Positions 8,602 to 18,049 of a stretch of 64,000 nucleotides of DNA are shown here, piece by piece. This DNA is from Bacteroides nordii WAL 11050 = JCM 12987 (GTDB lineage Bacteria > Bacteroidota > Bacteroidia > Bacteroidales > Bacteroidaceae), in contig BAJA01000028.1 of the NCBI GenBank assembly GCA_000613465.1, positions 1-64,000 on the forward strand, read 5' to 3'. The notes under the pieces are model-generated. The model did not search any database. It saw nothing but the letters and a program-made list of their open reading frames with translations, and had not been told where the DNA came from. How positions within the stretch are numbered: the first letter of the stretch is position 1; the number at the start of each line of letters is the position of its first letter. Position numbers and translations under genes: made by a program.

Positions 8602-8650
8602 TAAGATTCAATTAAGGTGTGTAAACCTGATTGAATCTTAATTTTTTTTT
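8602..8650 (+). terminator. Rho-independent terminator after the SARP-type regulator
   Basis: An 11-bp perfect stem (TAAGATTCAAT with ATTGAATCTTA) with inner AGGT/ACCT pairing is followed by nine T residues. It separates the regulator transcript from the enzyme genes. Confidence 0.85.
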
Positions 8651-8745
8651 GATCTTAATGCTCATGTTATCAGTGGGTTATATTTTTGTTTTTAATAAAT
8701 TACTTCAGTTAAGGTCTGATTAATCTTTTATTAGGTTCATACACA

Positions 8746-8753
8746 TACATTTG
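8746..8753 (+). promoter_or_regulatory. Candidate PUL promoter, -7 box TACATTTG
   Basis: An exact TAnnTTTG match lies 104 bases before the GH92 start and after the regulator terminator. The -33 element is weak. It is the best candidate start of the enzyme operon; the rest of the 325-base gap shows only the terminator. Confidence 0.4.
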
Positions 8754-8857
8754 CTTAAGTTTTTAGTACTTGATCTGTGTTCTATAGATTTTGGTACTCT
8801 GTTGAAGACAAAGGAAAGCAAATTATTAATTAAAGAATTATCTTAAATATTGAACCC

Positions 8858-11035
8858 ATGAAAAGCCTTATTCCTTTTCTATATGTTGCATTATTATTTG
8901 TTTCATGTTCTGGTAACAAACAAATATCTTCTGAGTTAAATCGATATGTAGACCCTTTTATAGGTACTACTTATACAGGGCATACCTTTCCGGGGGCGAC
9001 TTATCCTTTGGGGATGGTACAACCTGGTCCTCAGACCGGGTGTATTGGTTGGGATTATTGTGCCGGATATCGTTATGAGGATACCATGATATCAGGATTC
9101 TCTCAAAATCGGTTGAATGGTACAGGAGTACCGGATATGGGTGATATACTGATTATGCCATTTTCAGGGAAGGATACAAAGAATTTTCAAAGTACGTATC
9201 GGAAGGATTCAGAAGTGGCTAATCCTGGTTACTATTCTGTGGAGCTAGTTGATAATTCGGTGAAAGTAGAGTTAACGGCTACTTCGCATGTTGCTATGCA
9301 TCGGTATCAGTTTGAAAAAGAGAATCCTGCAATATACATTAACTTTCAGAATGGAATGGTTGGGAGTGAAAATAGTTATGATAACAGAGTACTTGATGCC
9401 GACATACAAAAAGAGGATATGTATACTATAACTGGTTATCAGCGAGTGAAGGCCTGGGTTGAACGTGATCTCTTTTATGTAATAAAGTTAGATAAACCAA
9501 TTGTAGCATTTGAAGATGCTGAGGATGGACGTGAAGATAAGGCTCCTCGTAAGATAATTCGTTTAGCTGATGAAAGAGAGGTACAGATAAAAGTTGCTTT
9601 TTCAATGGTTAGCATTGAGGGAGCTAAAAAGAATCTGAATTTGGAATTGGAACATTGGGATTTTGATACAGTTCGAAAAGAGGCTGAAAATAAATGGGAG
9701 AATTATTTGTCACGGATTGAAATTGAAGGTACTGATGAACAGAAAATAAATTTTTATACGGCTTTGTATCATTTACTGATACAACCTAATAACGTAGCCG
9801 ATGTAAACGGACAATATAAAAATGCGAAAGATTCGGTTTCGCTTTCTCCTTTTGGAATATATTATTCTACTTTTTCCTTGTGGGATACTTATCGGGCGGC
9901 TCATCCTCTATATACCATTCTTACTCCGGAGTTACTTCCCGATATGGTAAATTCTATGTTACTGCACGCCGAATGCCAAGGGTATTTACCGATTTGGACG
10001 TTATGGGGAAAAGAGACGCATTGTATGATTGGTAATCATGCAGTTCCGGTTATTGTAGAAGCCTGTTTGAAAAACTTTCCGGGAATTGATGTGGAACAGG
10101 CTTATCATTTGATCAAGAAATCTTTGACAGTTTCTCATTTTAAATATGATGTAGAGGCCTATGATCGATATGGATATTTTCCTTTTGACATTGTGGAAGA
10201 AGAATCTGTCTCTCGTACGTTGGAGGGAGCTTATGATGATTATTGTGCAGCACAGTTGGCCAAGAAATTGGGTAAAGGTGATGATTATGATTTTTTTATG
10301 AAACGTTCGGCGAGTTATAAAAAGCTATTTGATAATGAAACGGGACTGATGCGTGGAAAAGATTCCAACGGCAAATGGCGTACACCATTCAGTGCTTTTC
10401 ATTTATCTCATGCCGGGACTGCCGGTGGTGATTATACTGAAGGGAATGCTTGGCAATATACATGGCATGTACAACAAGACATAGCAGGGTTGACAGAGTT
10501 AATGGGGGGAACAGATAAGATGATAATGAAGCTGGATTCACTTTTTGTTATTGAACAATCTACTGATCAGACTGGATTTGTTGGAGATGTAACAGGCCTG
10601 ATAGGTCAATATGCTCATGGAAACGAACCGAGTCATCATGTAATATATATGTATACTTTGCTTGGGAAAAATGATCGTACAGCTGAATTAGTCCGTGAAG
10701 TATTCGATCGCTTCTATTTACCAAAACCTGATGGGCTATGTGGGAATGATGATTGTGGTCAGATGTCAGCCTGGTATATATTCAGTGCATTAGGATTTTA
10801 TCCTGTGAATCCGGTCAGTCTTGAATATGTAATGGGGGCCCCTCAGATTCCTCGGGCACAAATAAAATTGAAGAATGGAAAAGTATTCACAATGATAGCA
10901 CATGATTTGTCTAAAGAGAATAAATATGTGAAATCAGTTCAGTTGAATGGAAGACAAATCAGAGATTATAAAATCTCATATGATGATATTATGCAGGGTG
11001 GAACGTTGGAGTTTTTAATGACCAACGAACGTTGA
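8858..11035 (+). CDS. GH92 family exo-alpha-mannosidase-like lipoprotein
   Basis: A 725-residue protein with a lipoprotein signal ending at VSCS (Cys about 17), so it is anchored in the envelope. The sequence begins with the hallmark YVDPFIGT...GHTFPGATYPLGM of GH92. It later carries LWDTYRAAHPL, the catalytic-region motif HGNEPSHH, and GLCGNDDCGQMSAWY. GH92 enzymes are calcium-dependent inverting exo-alpha-mannosidases; the Glu of GNEPSHH is the expected acid. The length is normal. It is the first enzyme after the regulator and is probably first in the operon. Linkage specificity cannot be read from sequence. Family assignment is firm. Confidence 0.95.
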   Translation: MKSLIPFLYVALLFVSCSGNKQISSELNRYVDPFIGTTYTGHTFPGATYPLGMVQPGPQTGCIGWDYCAGYRYEDTMISGFSQNRLNGTGVPDMGDILIMPFSGKDTKNFQSTYRKDSEVANPGYYSVELVDNSVKVELTATSHVAMHRYQFEKENPAIYINFQNGMVGSENSYDNRVLDADIQKEDMYTITGYQRVKAWVERDLFYVIKLDKPIVAFEDAEDGREDKAPRKIIRLADEREVQIKVAFSMVSIEGAKKNLNLELEHWDFDTVRKEAENKWENYLSRIEIEGTDEQKINFYTALYHLLIQPNNVADVNGQYKNAKDSVSLSPFGIYYSTFSLWDTYRAAHPLYTILTPELLPDMVNSMLLHAECQGYLPIWTLWGKETHCMIGNHAVPVIVEACLKNFPGIDVEQAYHLIKKSLTVSHFKYDVEAYDRYGYFPFDIVEEESVSRTLEGAYDDYCAAQLAKKLGKGDDYDFFMKRSASYKKLFDNETGLMRGKDSNGKWRTPFSAFHLSHAGTAGGDYTEGNAWQYTWHVQQDIAGLTELMGGTDKMIMKLDSLFVIEQSTDQTGFVGDVTGLIGQYAHGNEPSHHVIYMYTLLGKNDRTAELVREVFDRFYLPKPDGLCGNDDCGQMSAWYIFSALGFYPVNPVSLEYVMGAPQIPRAQIKLKNGKVFTMIAHDLSKENKYVKSVQLNGRQIRDYKISYDDIMQGGTLEFLMTNER

Positions 11036-11115
11036 TCGGTTATAATCTGAACATTAAAGTACTTTGATATAAATGTAGTAATAGAGCTTATGTTAAACAT
11101 TAAAATTTGAAATTT

Positions 11116-12981
11116 ATGAAAAACTTATTTTACTCTATGGTATTGGCATTGTGCTGGCAGTCTAATTTATCAGCCAAGAAACTTTTTATGTAAGTTCGAG
11201 TGGAAGTGATGATAATCCTGGAACTAAAGAGCAACCTTGGTATTCACTAAATGCTGATAATTGGACTGATGGATGTACAATTATTGTATTGGATGAAATC
11301 TATTTGGACCCGGTAATTGACGTAAGTAAGGAGGCTACTATCAAAGAAGTTACAATAAAAGGGGGTACTCCTGAAGCTGCAATAATGGGGGTGAATGATC
11401 GATGAGTTTAATGATGGAGAAATGAATGTTTCAAGTTTCTTTGATTTGAAAAGAGTGAAGTTGAACTTGGAAGATATTACGCTGAAAAATTTGCATCGGG
11501 ATGGGGGAACCGGATCTGGTGGTATGATATACGTAGATCCATATTCGGAGTTGAATCTTAATAATGTTGTTGTGAGAAACGGAGTGGTTACTACTGGAGT
11601 AAACTGCCGTGGAGGCGCCATTTGCAGTGAAGGTAAACTGGTTGTAAAAAATTCAATTTTTGAAGGATGTAAAGCTTATCAAGGCGGTGCCGTTTGTCTG
11701 AGAGAATCTGAGAATCCTATTTATGCCCGATTTGAAGATTGTATATTCAGAAATAATGAAACGGGAGACGGTGTGGCTGAAAATGGTAGTGGAGCTGCCG
11801 GAGGTGCTTTATACATAGAAGGTATGGAGATGGATATTACTTTTGATAAGTGTTATTTTGATTCTAACGTGGCTACTAATACAGCCAGAAATGCTACAGG
11901 AGGTGGCATACGTTTATTCCTTAATGAGGAATGTGATGCGAATGTAACATTTATGAATTGTACGGTATCAAACAATAAGTCTGTGGGTGCCAGTGGATTC
12001 ATGCACTGGGCAAGATGCGAACAAGGAAATGTAAACTTGAAGTTTGTTAATAATGTATTTTACAAAAATCGTACGGAAGGCCCACAAGCGAATCTTATTA
12101 CTTCTCAGAAACCAGCGCCTACTGTAGGGATGTCGGGAAGTTTTGTTTTTGTAAACAATACGTCCATGATGAACAATACTGGTGTTGACGGATTAGTTCA
12201 GACAGACCAGAATGCCATAAATTTCAGTGACTTTGGTGGTGATTTCGATTTGGTTTTTGTAAATAATATTATGTTGGATTGTATGATAGAACCTATTGAT
12301 AAAGGTGACGGAACAATGGTTGACCAGTTAGGTTGGGGATGGTCAATCCGGGAAAAAGATGCCAGATCGACAGGTGAATATATTATTAAGAATAATTTGA
12401 TTGATGGTGTAGGTGGAGCGTATGATGCGACTTGGGGTGCCGGATTTTTGTATCATTTTAATAATGAAGATATTGCTACGGCAAATAACAACAAAAGTGT
12501 TCGCGGCAAGTCTACTGACCAGAAACTGAAACAAGTGGGAATTAATCGTAAGTTAACCGAACCGACAGAAGGTATTCCTTATATCGAGATCAATGATCCT
12601 GAAGGATATGCTATTGATAATGGAGTTTCTTCGTTGATATATAAAGGAGAAGAATTGATTCCGCAAACTGATATAAGAGGTGTTGCTAAAACTGGTAATT
12701 CCAGAGATTTAGGTGCTTTCGAGTATAATGGAGTTGTTTCTTCTGTCAATGAATTTAAAGTGGATTCTCAGGTTCATGTTTATTTGAATCATCTTACAGG
12801 TATTTTGTATTTTTCTGAAGAAGTTGCATCGGTTCAAATGTATACATCTTTTGGTATGCCGTGCATTCCTAGTGCTGTGAACGTTACATCTGTTAACATA
12901 CAGAATCTGGAAAAAGGTATTTACATCGTGCGGATAGTAGATAAAAATGGAAAGGTATATTCTGAAAAGATCTTGAAATAA
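11116..12981 (+). pseudogene. Right-handed beta-helix surface protein, two frameshifts
   Basis: The coding signal begins at ATG 11116 with a signal peptide (MKNLFYSMVLALCW...). It breaks near 11185, where one T seems missing (TTTTT instead of TTTTTT), and again near 11398. The three pieces join into about 620 residues. The middle shows short parallel beta-helix rungs with repeated GGA and NN turns (for example GGAVCLRE and GGALYIEG), as in polysaccharide lyase-like or beta-helix glycosidases. The C-terminus (about 80 residues, ending GIYIVRIVDKNGKVYSEKIL) resembles a type IX secretion sorting domain. No catalytic residues could be assigned. It lies between GH92 and the GH63-like gene. It may be a decayed gene or intact with assembly indels. 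Confidence 0.75.
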
Positions 12982-12989
12982 AAATAAAA

Positions 12990-13030
12990 CACAGAAAGGT
13001 GCTTTGAAAAGGTTTATGCACCTTTCTGTG
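12990..13030 (+). repeat. Intergenic 13-bp perfect hairpin inside the PUL
   Basis: CACAGAAAGGTGC (12990-13002) pairs with GCACCTTTCTGTG (13018-13030) across a 15-base loop. There is no T-run after it, so it is more likely an RNA-stability, processing or attenuation element than a simple terminator. Confidence 0.7.
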
Positions 13031-13070
13031 AATTATATAAAATAATTATTGAAGATTAAATCCTGTAACT

Positions 13071-14432
13071 ATGGATAAATTCTTGGAAAAGAAAAGAGCT
13101 TTTTCTTTATTTATTGTATTTTCGATAGCAATATTTTCTGTTTATTCTCAACAAGAAGAAACATGGAGAGATTATAGTTCTATCATAAAAAAATGTATTT
13201 ACAATGATTACAGAGGAATGTTCAGAGAAGAGGGGATGGCTTTGAAATATCCTTTTATTACTCCGGGAAGCAATCAATACTCCGATGTTTTATGGGATTG
13301 GGATTCTTGGCTGACTAATATAGCACTACGTCAGATATTGTTGGATATAGGTAATGATAAAGCTTCGAAAGAAGCCATAGAATATGAGCAAGGTTGTATC
13401 TTGAATTTTTTGGAATTTGGAGGAATGGATGGTTGGATACCTATAAATATAAAGCGGGAATCTGTGAGAGCCGAAATACAACCTAAAGAAATTTATAAAA
13501 CGAATATGCATAAGCCATGTTTGGCTCAACATGCTGCATTTTTAACAAAACTCAATGGTGGTGATGCCGAATGGCTTAGAGTTAAATTTTATTATCTTCA
13601 GACTTTTGTGAATAATTATATTAACCATCATCGAGATCGGGCTACCGGATTATATTATTGGCAAAATGATGTAGCTATCGGAGTAGATAATGATCCGTGT
13701 ACCTATTATCGTCCGGCAAGAAGCTCCGGATCTATTTTTTTAAATTGTTTGATGTATAAGGAATTGAAAGCTGTAGCTTATTTGTGCGAAAGGTTGGGTC
13801 TGTTTGAGATCGCACCTCAATATCAAAAGAATGCATCAGATTTGCGAGAAGCTATTCAAAAGCATTGTTGGGATGAAAGAGACGGTTTCTTCTATAGTGT
13901 AGATTTGAATTTATTGCCTGTAAGGGGGTCGGAGGCATTTGAGAGACATAGTGGCATGCCTCGTGATTGGGATTGTCTGATCATGAGAATTGGTGTTTGG
14001 TCAGGCTTTTTGGCCATGTGGGCAGATATTGCAACGCCGGAACAATCGGAAAGAATCGTTCGGGAACATTTAAAAAATGCAGAAACCTTTAATGCTCCGT
14101 ATGGCATCAGAACTCTTTCTAAAATGGAGAAGATGTATAATTTGAAAGCTACCGGTAATCCGTCATCTTGGTTAGGGCCCGTGTGGGGGATTTCGAATTA
14201 TATGGTTTGGAAAGGGTTGGTGAAATATAGGTATGAAGAGGAGGCGTACGAATTGGCCGAGAAAACTATAAAGTTATTTGGACGTGATTTTAAACGTTTC
14301 GGGGCTTTACACGAGTATTATCAGCCTGAAAATGGGGAGCCTATACTAAATCCTGGATTTCAGAATTGGAATTATCTGGTTATGAATATGTTGGCATGGC
14401 TGGAGAATAGGCCATTGGTTGATGAATTTTAA
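13071..14432 (+). CDS. (alpha/alpha)6-barrel glycosidase, GH63/GH37-like
   Basis: A 453-residue protein with an N-terminal signal peptide (about 1-25, ending near VYSQ). It has the features of an alpha-toroid hydrolase: WDWDSWLTN near residue 80, where the Asp is the likely acid, a helical core, GPVWGISNYMVWKGL near residue 365, and HEYYQPENGEP near residue 425, where the Glu is the likely base. This pattern fits GH63-type glucosidase/mannosylglycerate-hydrolase-like and trehalase-like proteins. It is predicted periplasmic. It follows the broken beta-helix gene and precedes another by about 40 bases, consistent with one operon. The sugar specificity is not readable from the sequence. Confidence 0.75.
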   Translation: MDKFLEKKRAFSLFIVFSIAIFSVYSQQEETWRDYSSIIKKCIYNDYRGMFREEGMALKYPFITPGSNQYSDVLWDWDSWLTNIALRQILLDIGNDKASKEAIEYEQGCILNFLEFGGMDGWIPINIKRESVRAEIQPKEIYKTNMHKPCLAQHAAFLTKLNGGDAEWLRVKFYYLQTFVNNYINHHRDRATGLYYWQNDVAIGVDNDPCTYYRPARSSGSIFLNCLMYKELKAVAYLCERLGLFEIAPQYQKNASDLREAIQKHCWDERDGFFYSVDLNLLPVRGSEAFERHSGMPRDWDCLIMRIGVWSGFLAMWADIATPEQSERIVREHLKNAETFNAPYGIRTLSKMEKMYNLKATGNPSSWLGPVWGISNYMVWKGLVKYRYEEEAYELAEKTIKLFGRDFKRFGALHEYYQPENGEPILNPGFQNWNYLVMNMLAWLENRPLVDEF

Positions 14433-14472
14433 AAAGTAAAAATCGAGTAAATAAAGAATCAATAAAATACTT

Positions 14473-16445
14473 ATGAAACATAAAATGAAATCTTTCGGTT
14501 TACTATTCTTTTTGGGAATGATCTCTTGTACGAGCAATGCGGGAGAAGTAAATGGGGATCTACGGACTGTTCTTGATGCTCAAATCAATAATTCTGTGAT
14601 TGATATTCCCAAAGGAACCTACATCCTTGATTTGAAAGATGGAAAACAACCTTACTTATTTAGTTATAAAAAAAATGTTCAGGTCAAGGGAAATGGTTCG
14701 ACAATTATTTGTAATTATCAGAAACAGGCTTTTAGTTTTGAGTATTGTGAAGATATGGTCTTTTCTGATTTGACAATAGAGTATGATCCGCCTTGCTCTA
14801 CACAAGGTACGATTACTCAAATGTCGGCCGATGCAAAGACACTTCAAGTGGAGATACATGAAGGGTATCCGATGCTGAATCCGGAAACAGTGCAGAATAG
14901 AGTACATTTCTTTGATAAAAATACCCGGGAGTTGATTTGGAATCTTTATACCAATGAAATAAAAGATCCGATTGTTTATTTAGAGGATCGTAAAGTACAG
15001 GTAAATTTGACAATGCCTAAGGTCGGAACTTATGAAGTCGGTGATTTTGTTGTATTCAATAATATTCCTACTACTTATGTTGGTCATTGTATCATTATGA
15101 ATCATTGTAAGAATCTGACAATGTCCGGTATAACCATTTATGATTCTCCTGCTTTTCATTTTGCCGAACATTATTGTGAAAATACACATTATTATCGTTG
15201 TATTATCGATCGGAAAGTAGATGATCCCAAATATCCTCAAGATAGGTTACGACCTGGTATTGCTGATGGAATTCATAGTAAGCATGCGACAATAGGACCT
15301 ACTATAGAGGAATGTGTTATTCAGTATACAAATGACGACCCGATAGCAATTAACGGGAATTTTTATCCGGTATATAGGTAGATAAAGAATATAAACAATT
15401 GTATATTTTGGCAAGGGATTATAATCTTGCAGATGTAACTATCAAGAAAGATGAAAATGTTGTTGTTGTTTCGAATGATGGGGTCTATCGTGGAGAGGCT
15501 AAGCCCACACGAGTGACGTTGTCAGCCGATCCTACCGCAGAGGATATAAAGAAATGTTTGTCTTATTTTAAAGATATTAAAGATACCCGGTATATAAGAA
15601 CTGTAATGGTTCGTTTTTCAGCGGAAGATTGGGATAAAGTTAGTAATGTCACTCCGGGTGATGTGATTTATTCAACTGACAGAATCGGGGCGGGGTTCCG
15701 GGTTATCAATAATAAAATTGGCCATGTTCCGGGAAGAGGAATATTGATAAAATCATCAGATGGAAAAATACAAAATAATGAAATAACATATACTGGTGCC
15801 GGTGCAATAATTATTGCTCCTGAATTTAATTGGATGGAGGCAGGACTATCGAGAAATCTGGAAATAAGTGGTAATCACATAGAAACGTGTATGTTCCGCC
15901 AAAATTTGAAGCGTTCTCAGGCAGCTGCTATTTCCGTAGTATTGGAAGCGTCGAATGGTGATTTGGCACCTGCAGGTGGTTTTAAGAATATCATTATTCA
16001 TCGTAATACGATAAAGAATTGTCCAAAACCGTGTGTGTTTCTCAATGCGATAGATGGTGGCTATTTTTATAAGAATACGATTGAACCTGCTACTTGGGTA
16101 CGAGATCATGGACAGAATTTTTTAATTCGGAATGATATGGAGTATGTAACGAAGTATGTGAAAAATATTGTTACGGATAAAGATCCTGTGGGGACAGGGT
16201 TGAGTCAAATAAAACACGATGGGGAGAAATTGATTCGTGTAGACAATAATGGATATGTAAGCTTAAATGGATATCAAGAAAAACAGGTGAAAATGAGAGT
16301 TTTTGATGCTTATGGACAGTTAATTCTTGAAGATTCTTTTTCTGGATATTCTTCGGTTACTTTACATCGGCTTAAACAGGGGATTTATATTATTAATCTT
16401 ATTTGTAATGATGAGAGTTTTTCTAAAAAGTACTCTGTTTTCTGA
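14473..16445 (+). pseudogene. Right-handed beta-helix glycosidase-like protein, one frameshift
   Basis: The start ATG 14473 gives a signal peptide with a possible lipobox (ISCTS). The frame ends at 15381 (FYPVYR stop), but adding one G at about 15378 (AGGTA to AGGGTA) continues it smoothly through VDKEYKQLYILARDYN to 16445, giving about 657 residues. The beta-helix rungs and a TNDDPIAING segment (two Asp, a likely catalytic pair) are reminiscent of GH110-type alpha-1,3-galactosidases, but this is tentative. The C-terminal 70 residues (ending QGIYIINLIC...KKYSVF) look like a type IX sorting domain, as in the gene at 11116. It is followed by an esterase in the same direction. Confidence 0.7.
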
Positions 16446-16501
16446 TATTACAGAGGATACTTTTATGCAGTAATTCCTGTGTTTTGAAAATATTTAATAT
16501 T

Positions 16502-18025
16502 ATGAAAAAGTTTTTTGTAAATCTTCTGGTGATTTTTCTTCTTTCTATCACTTCATTCGGTACTTTGTATGCAAAGACTATTTTGCCTGGACTTATAGGT
16601 AATGATATGGTCTTGAAACAGAAATCAAAAGTTGCATTTTGGGGTTGGGACGAGCCAGGGACGGATATATCCGTAGAGACAAGTTGGAATAATAGGAAGT
16701 ATGTGGCAAAAACCGGATTGGATGGTAAATGGAATATGTATATTTCTACCCCTGAAGCTGGAGGACCCTATCATATATTGATCAATGGAACGGACCGGAT
16801 AGAACTGAATAATGTTTTAATAGGTGAAGTTTGGTTTACCAGTGGGCAATCTAATATGGGATGGTCAATCATAGAAGAAAAGAATGCTGAAAACATATTG
16901 AAAAATGCCGACCATGCCAATATTCGTTTGTTTCATGTTCCGCGTCATGTCTCAGACCGGAAGGAATCTGTTTTTGGTAAGAATGCTGTTTGGAAAGAAT
17001 GTAATGCTGAAACTGTTCGACATTTCTCGGCTATGAGTTACCATTTTGCCGTTTTCTTACAAGAACAGTTAAATGTTCCGATTGGAATTATTTCTGCCTC
17101 TTGGGCCGGAACAGGTATTGAATCATGGCTTTCTTATGATTTACAGGCCTCTGACGATAATTTGAGAAAAGCGACAGACAGATGGTGGAAATGGAAGAAG
17201 GATTTTCCGCATGATAGCATTGCATACGCAGAGAAATTGGCTTTGCAGGAAGAAAATTTGGCAAAAGGTACTGCCCGGGAGATTGTTAAAAAACCGAAAA
17301 GTGTTCATATGCTGGAACGACCGCATTGTAAGCCCGGTTCCCTTTATAACGGAATGGTTCATCCTTGCATGCCCTATACCATATCCGGGCTGATCTGGTA
17401 TCAAGGAGAAAATAGTGTGGAATGGGCCGATGAATATGAATATCAATTGCAGAGTATGATTGATAGTTGGAGAGCCGGTTTCCATTTGGATTTTCCTGTT
17501 CTTGTCGGGCAACTGACCAATTTTAACTATCCGTCTGCCGAACGGGCAGCGATTTTGAGAGATGCACAGTTAAAGGCACGTGAGAAAAAAGATACTTATG
17601 TCATCTGTACGATTGATATTGGAAATGCGGATGATGTACATCCGGATGATAAATTGCCTTTCGGACAACGATTTGCTGATATGGCATTGAGTAAGATATA
17701 TGGGAGAAAAAAAATTGCAGATTATCCGGTGGCGGAGAAAGCAGTGGCTAAAGGAGATAAAATAGTAGTGAGCTTTAATCTTGTGAAAGAATTGCGCATA
17801 AAAGGAGGGGAACTAAATGATATTTGGGTGACTGATGCTACCGGAGAAAAGCGAAAAGTGAAAGCTTTTACTAAAAGAAATAAATTAATAATAGGTTGTG
17901 AAAATATTCAGAATCCGGTAAAGGTGAGTTATGCTGTAGAAAATAACGTGAACGCAAATCTATATAATAAAAATGGCTTACCGGCATTTCCTTTTACCCT
18001 GCCGGTGAGAATGTCTGAAAAATAA
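16502..18025 (+). CDS. Sialate O-acetylesterase-like (SASA/SGNH) enzyme
   Basis: Starting at ATG 16502 (MKKFFVNLL), the 507-residue protein has a signal peptide ending near LYAK. It then shows the SASA pattern: a small N-terminal beta domain (LPGLIGNDMVLKQ), the SGNH nucleophile block GQSNMGWS near residue 115, a WYQGENS block near residue 300, and a C-terminal His region (IGNADDVHPDDK). These enzymes remove O-acetyl groups from sugars in the periplasm. An in-frame ATG at 16484 would add only six residues before the signal sequence and is less likely. A second, broken homologue lies at 20260. Substrate in this locus (acetylated plant or other glycan rather than sialic acid) is inference. Confidence 0.88.
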   Translation: MKKFFVNLLVIFLLSITSFGTLYAKTILPGLIGNDMVLKQKSKVAFWGWDEPGTDISVETSWNNRKYVAKTGLDGKWNMYISTPEAGGPYHILINGTDRIELNNVLIGEVWFTSGQSNMGWSIIEEKNAENILKNADHANIRLFHVPRHVSDRKESVFGKNAVWKECNAETVRHFSAMSYHFAVFLQEQLNVPIGIISASWAGTGIESWLSYDLQASDDNLRKATDRWWKWKKDFPHDSIAYAEKLALQEENLAKGTAREIVKKPKSVHMLERPHCKPGSLYNGMVHPCMPYTISGLIWYQGENSVEWADEYEYQLQSMIDSWRAGFHLDFPVLVGQLTNFNYPSAERAAILRDAQLKAREKKDTYVICTIDIGNADDVHPDDKLPFGQRFADMALSKIYGRKKIADYPVAEKAVAKGDKIVVSFNLVKELRIKGGELNDIWVTDATGEKRKVKAFTKRNKLIIGCENIQNPVKVSYAVENNVNANLYNKNGLPAFPFTLPVRMSEK

Positions 18026-18049
18026 ATGGAAAACTAATATTATGATGAT

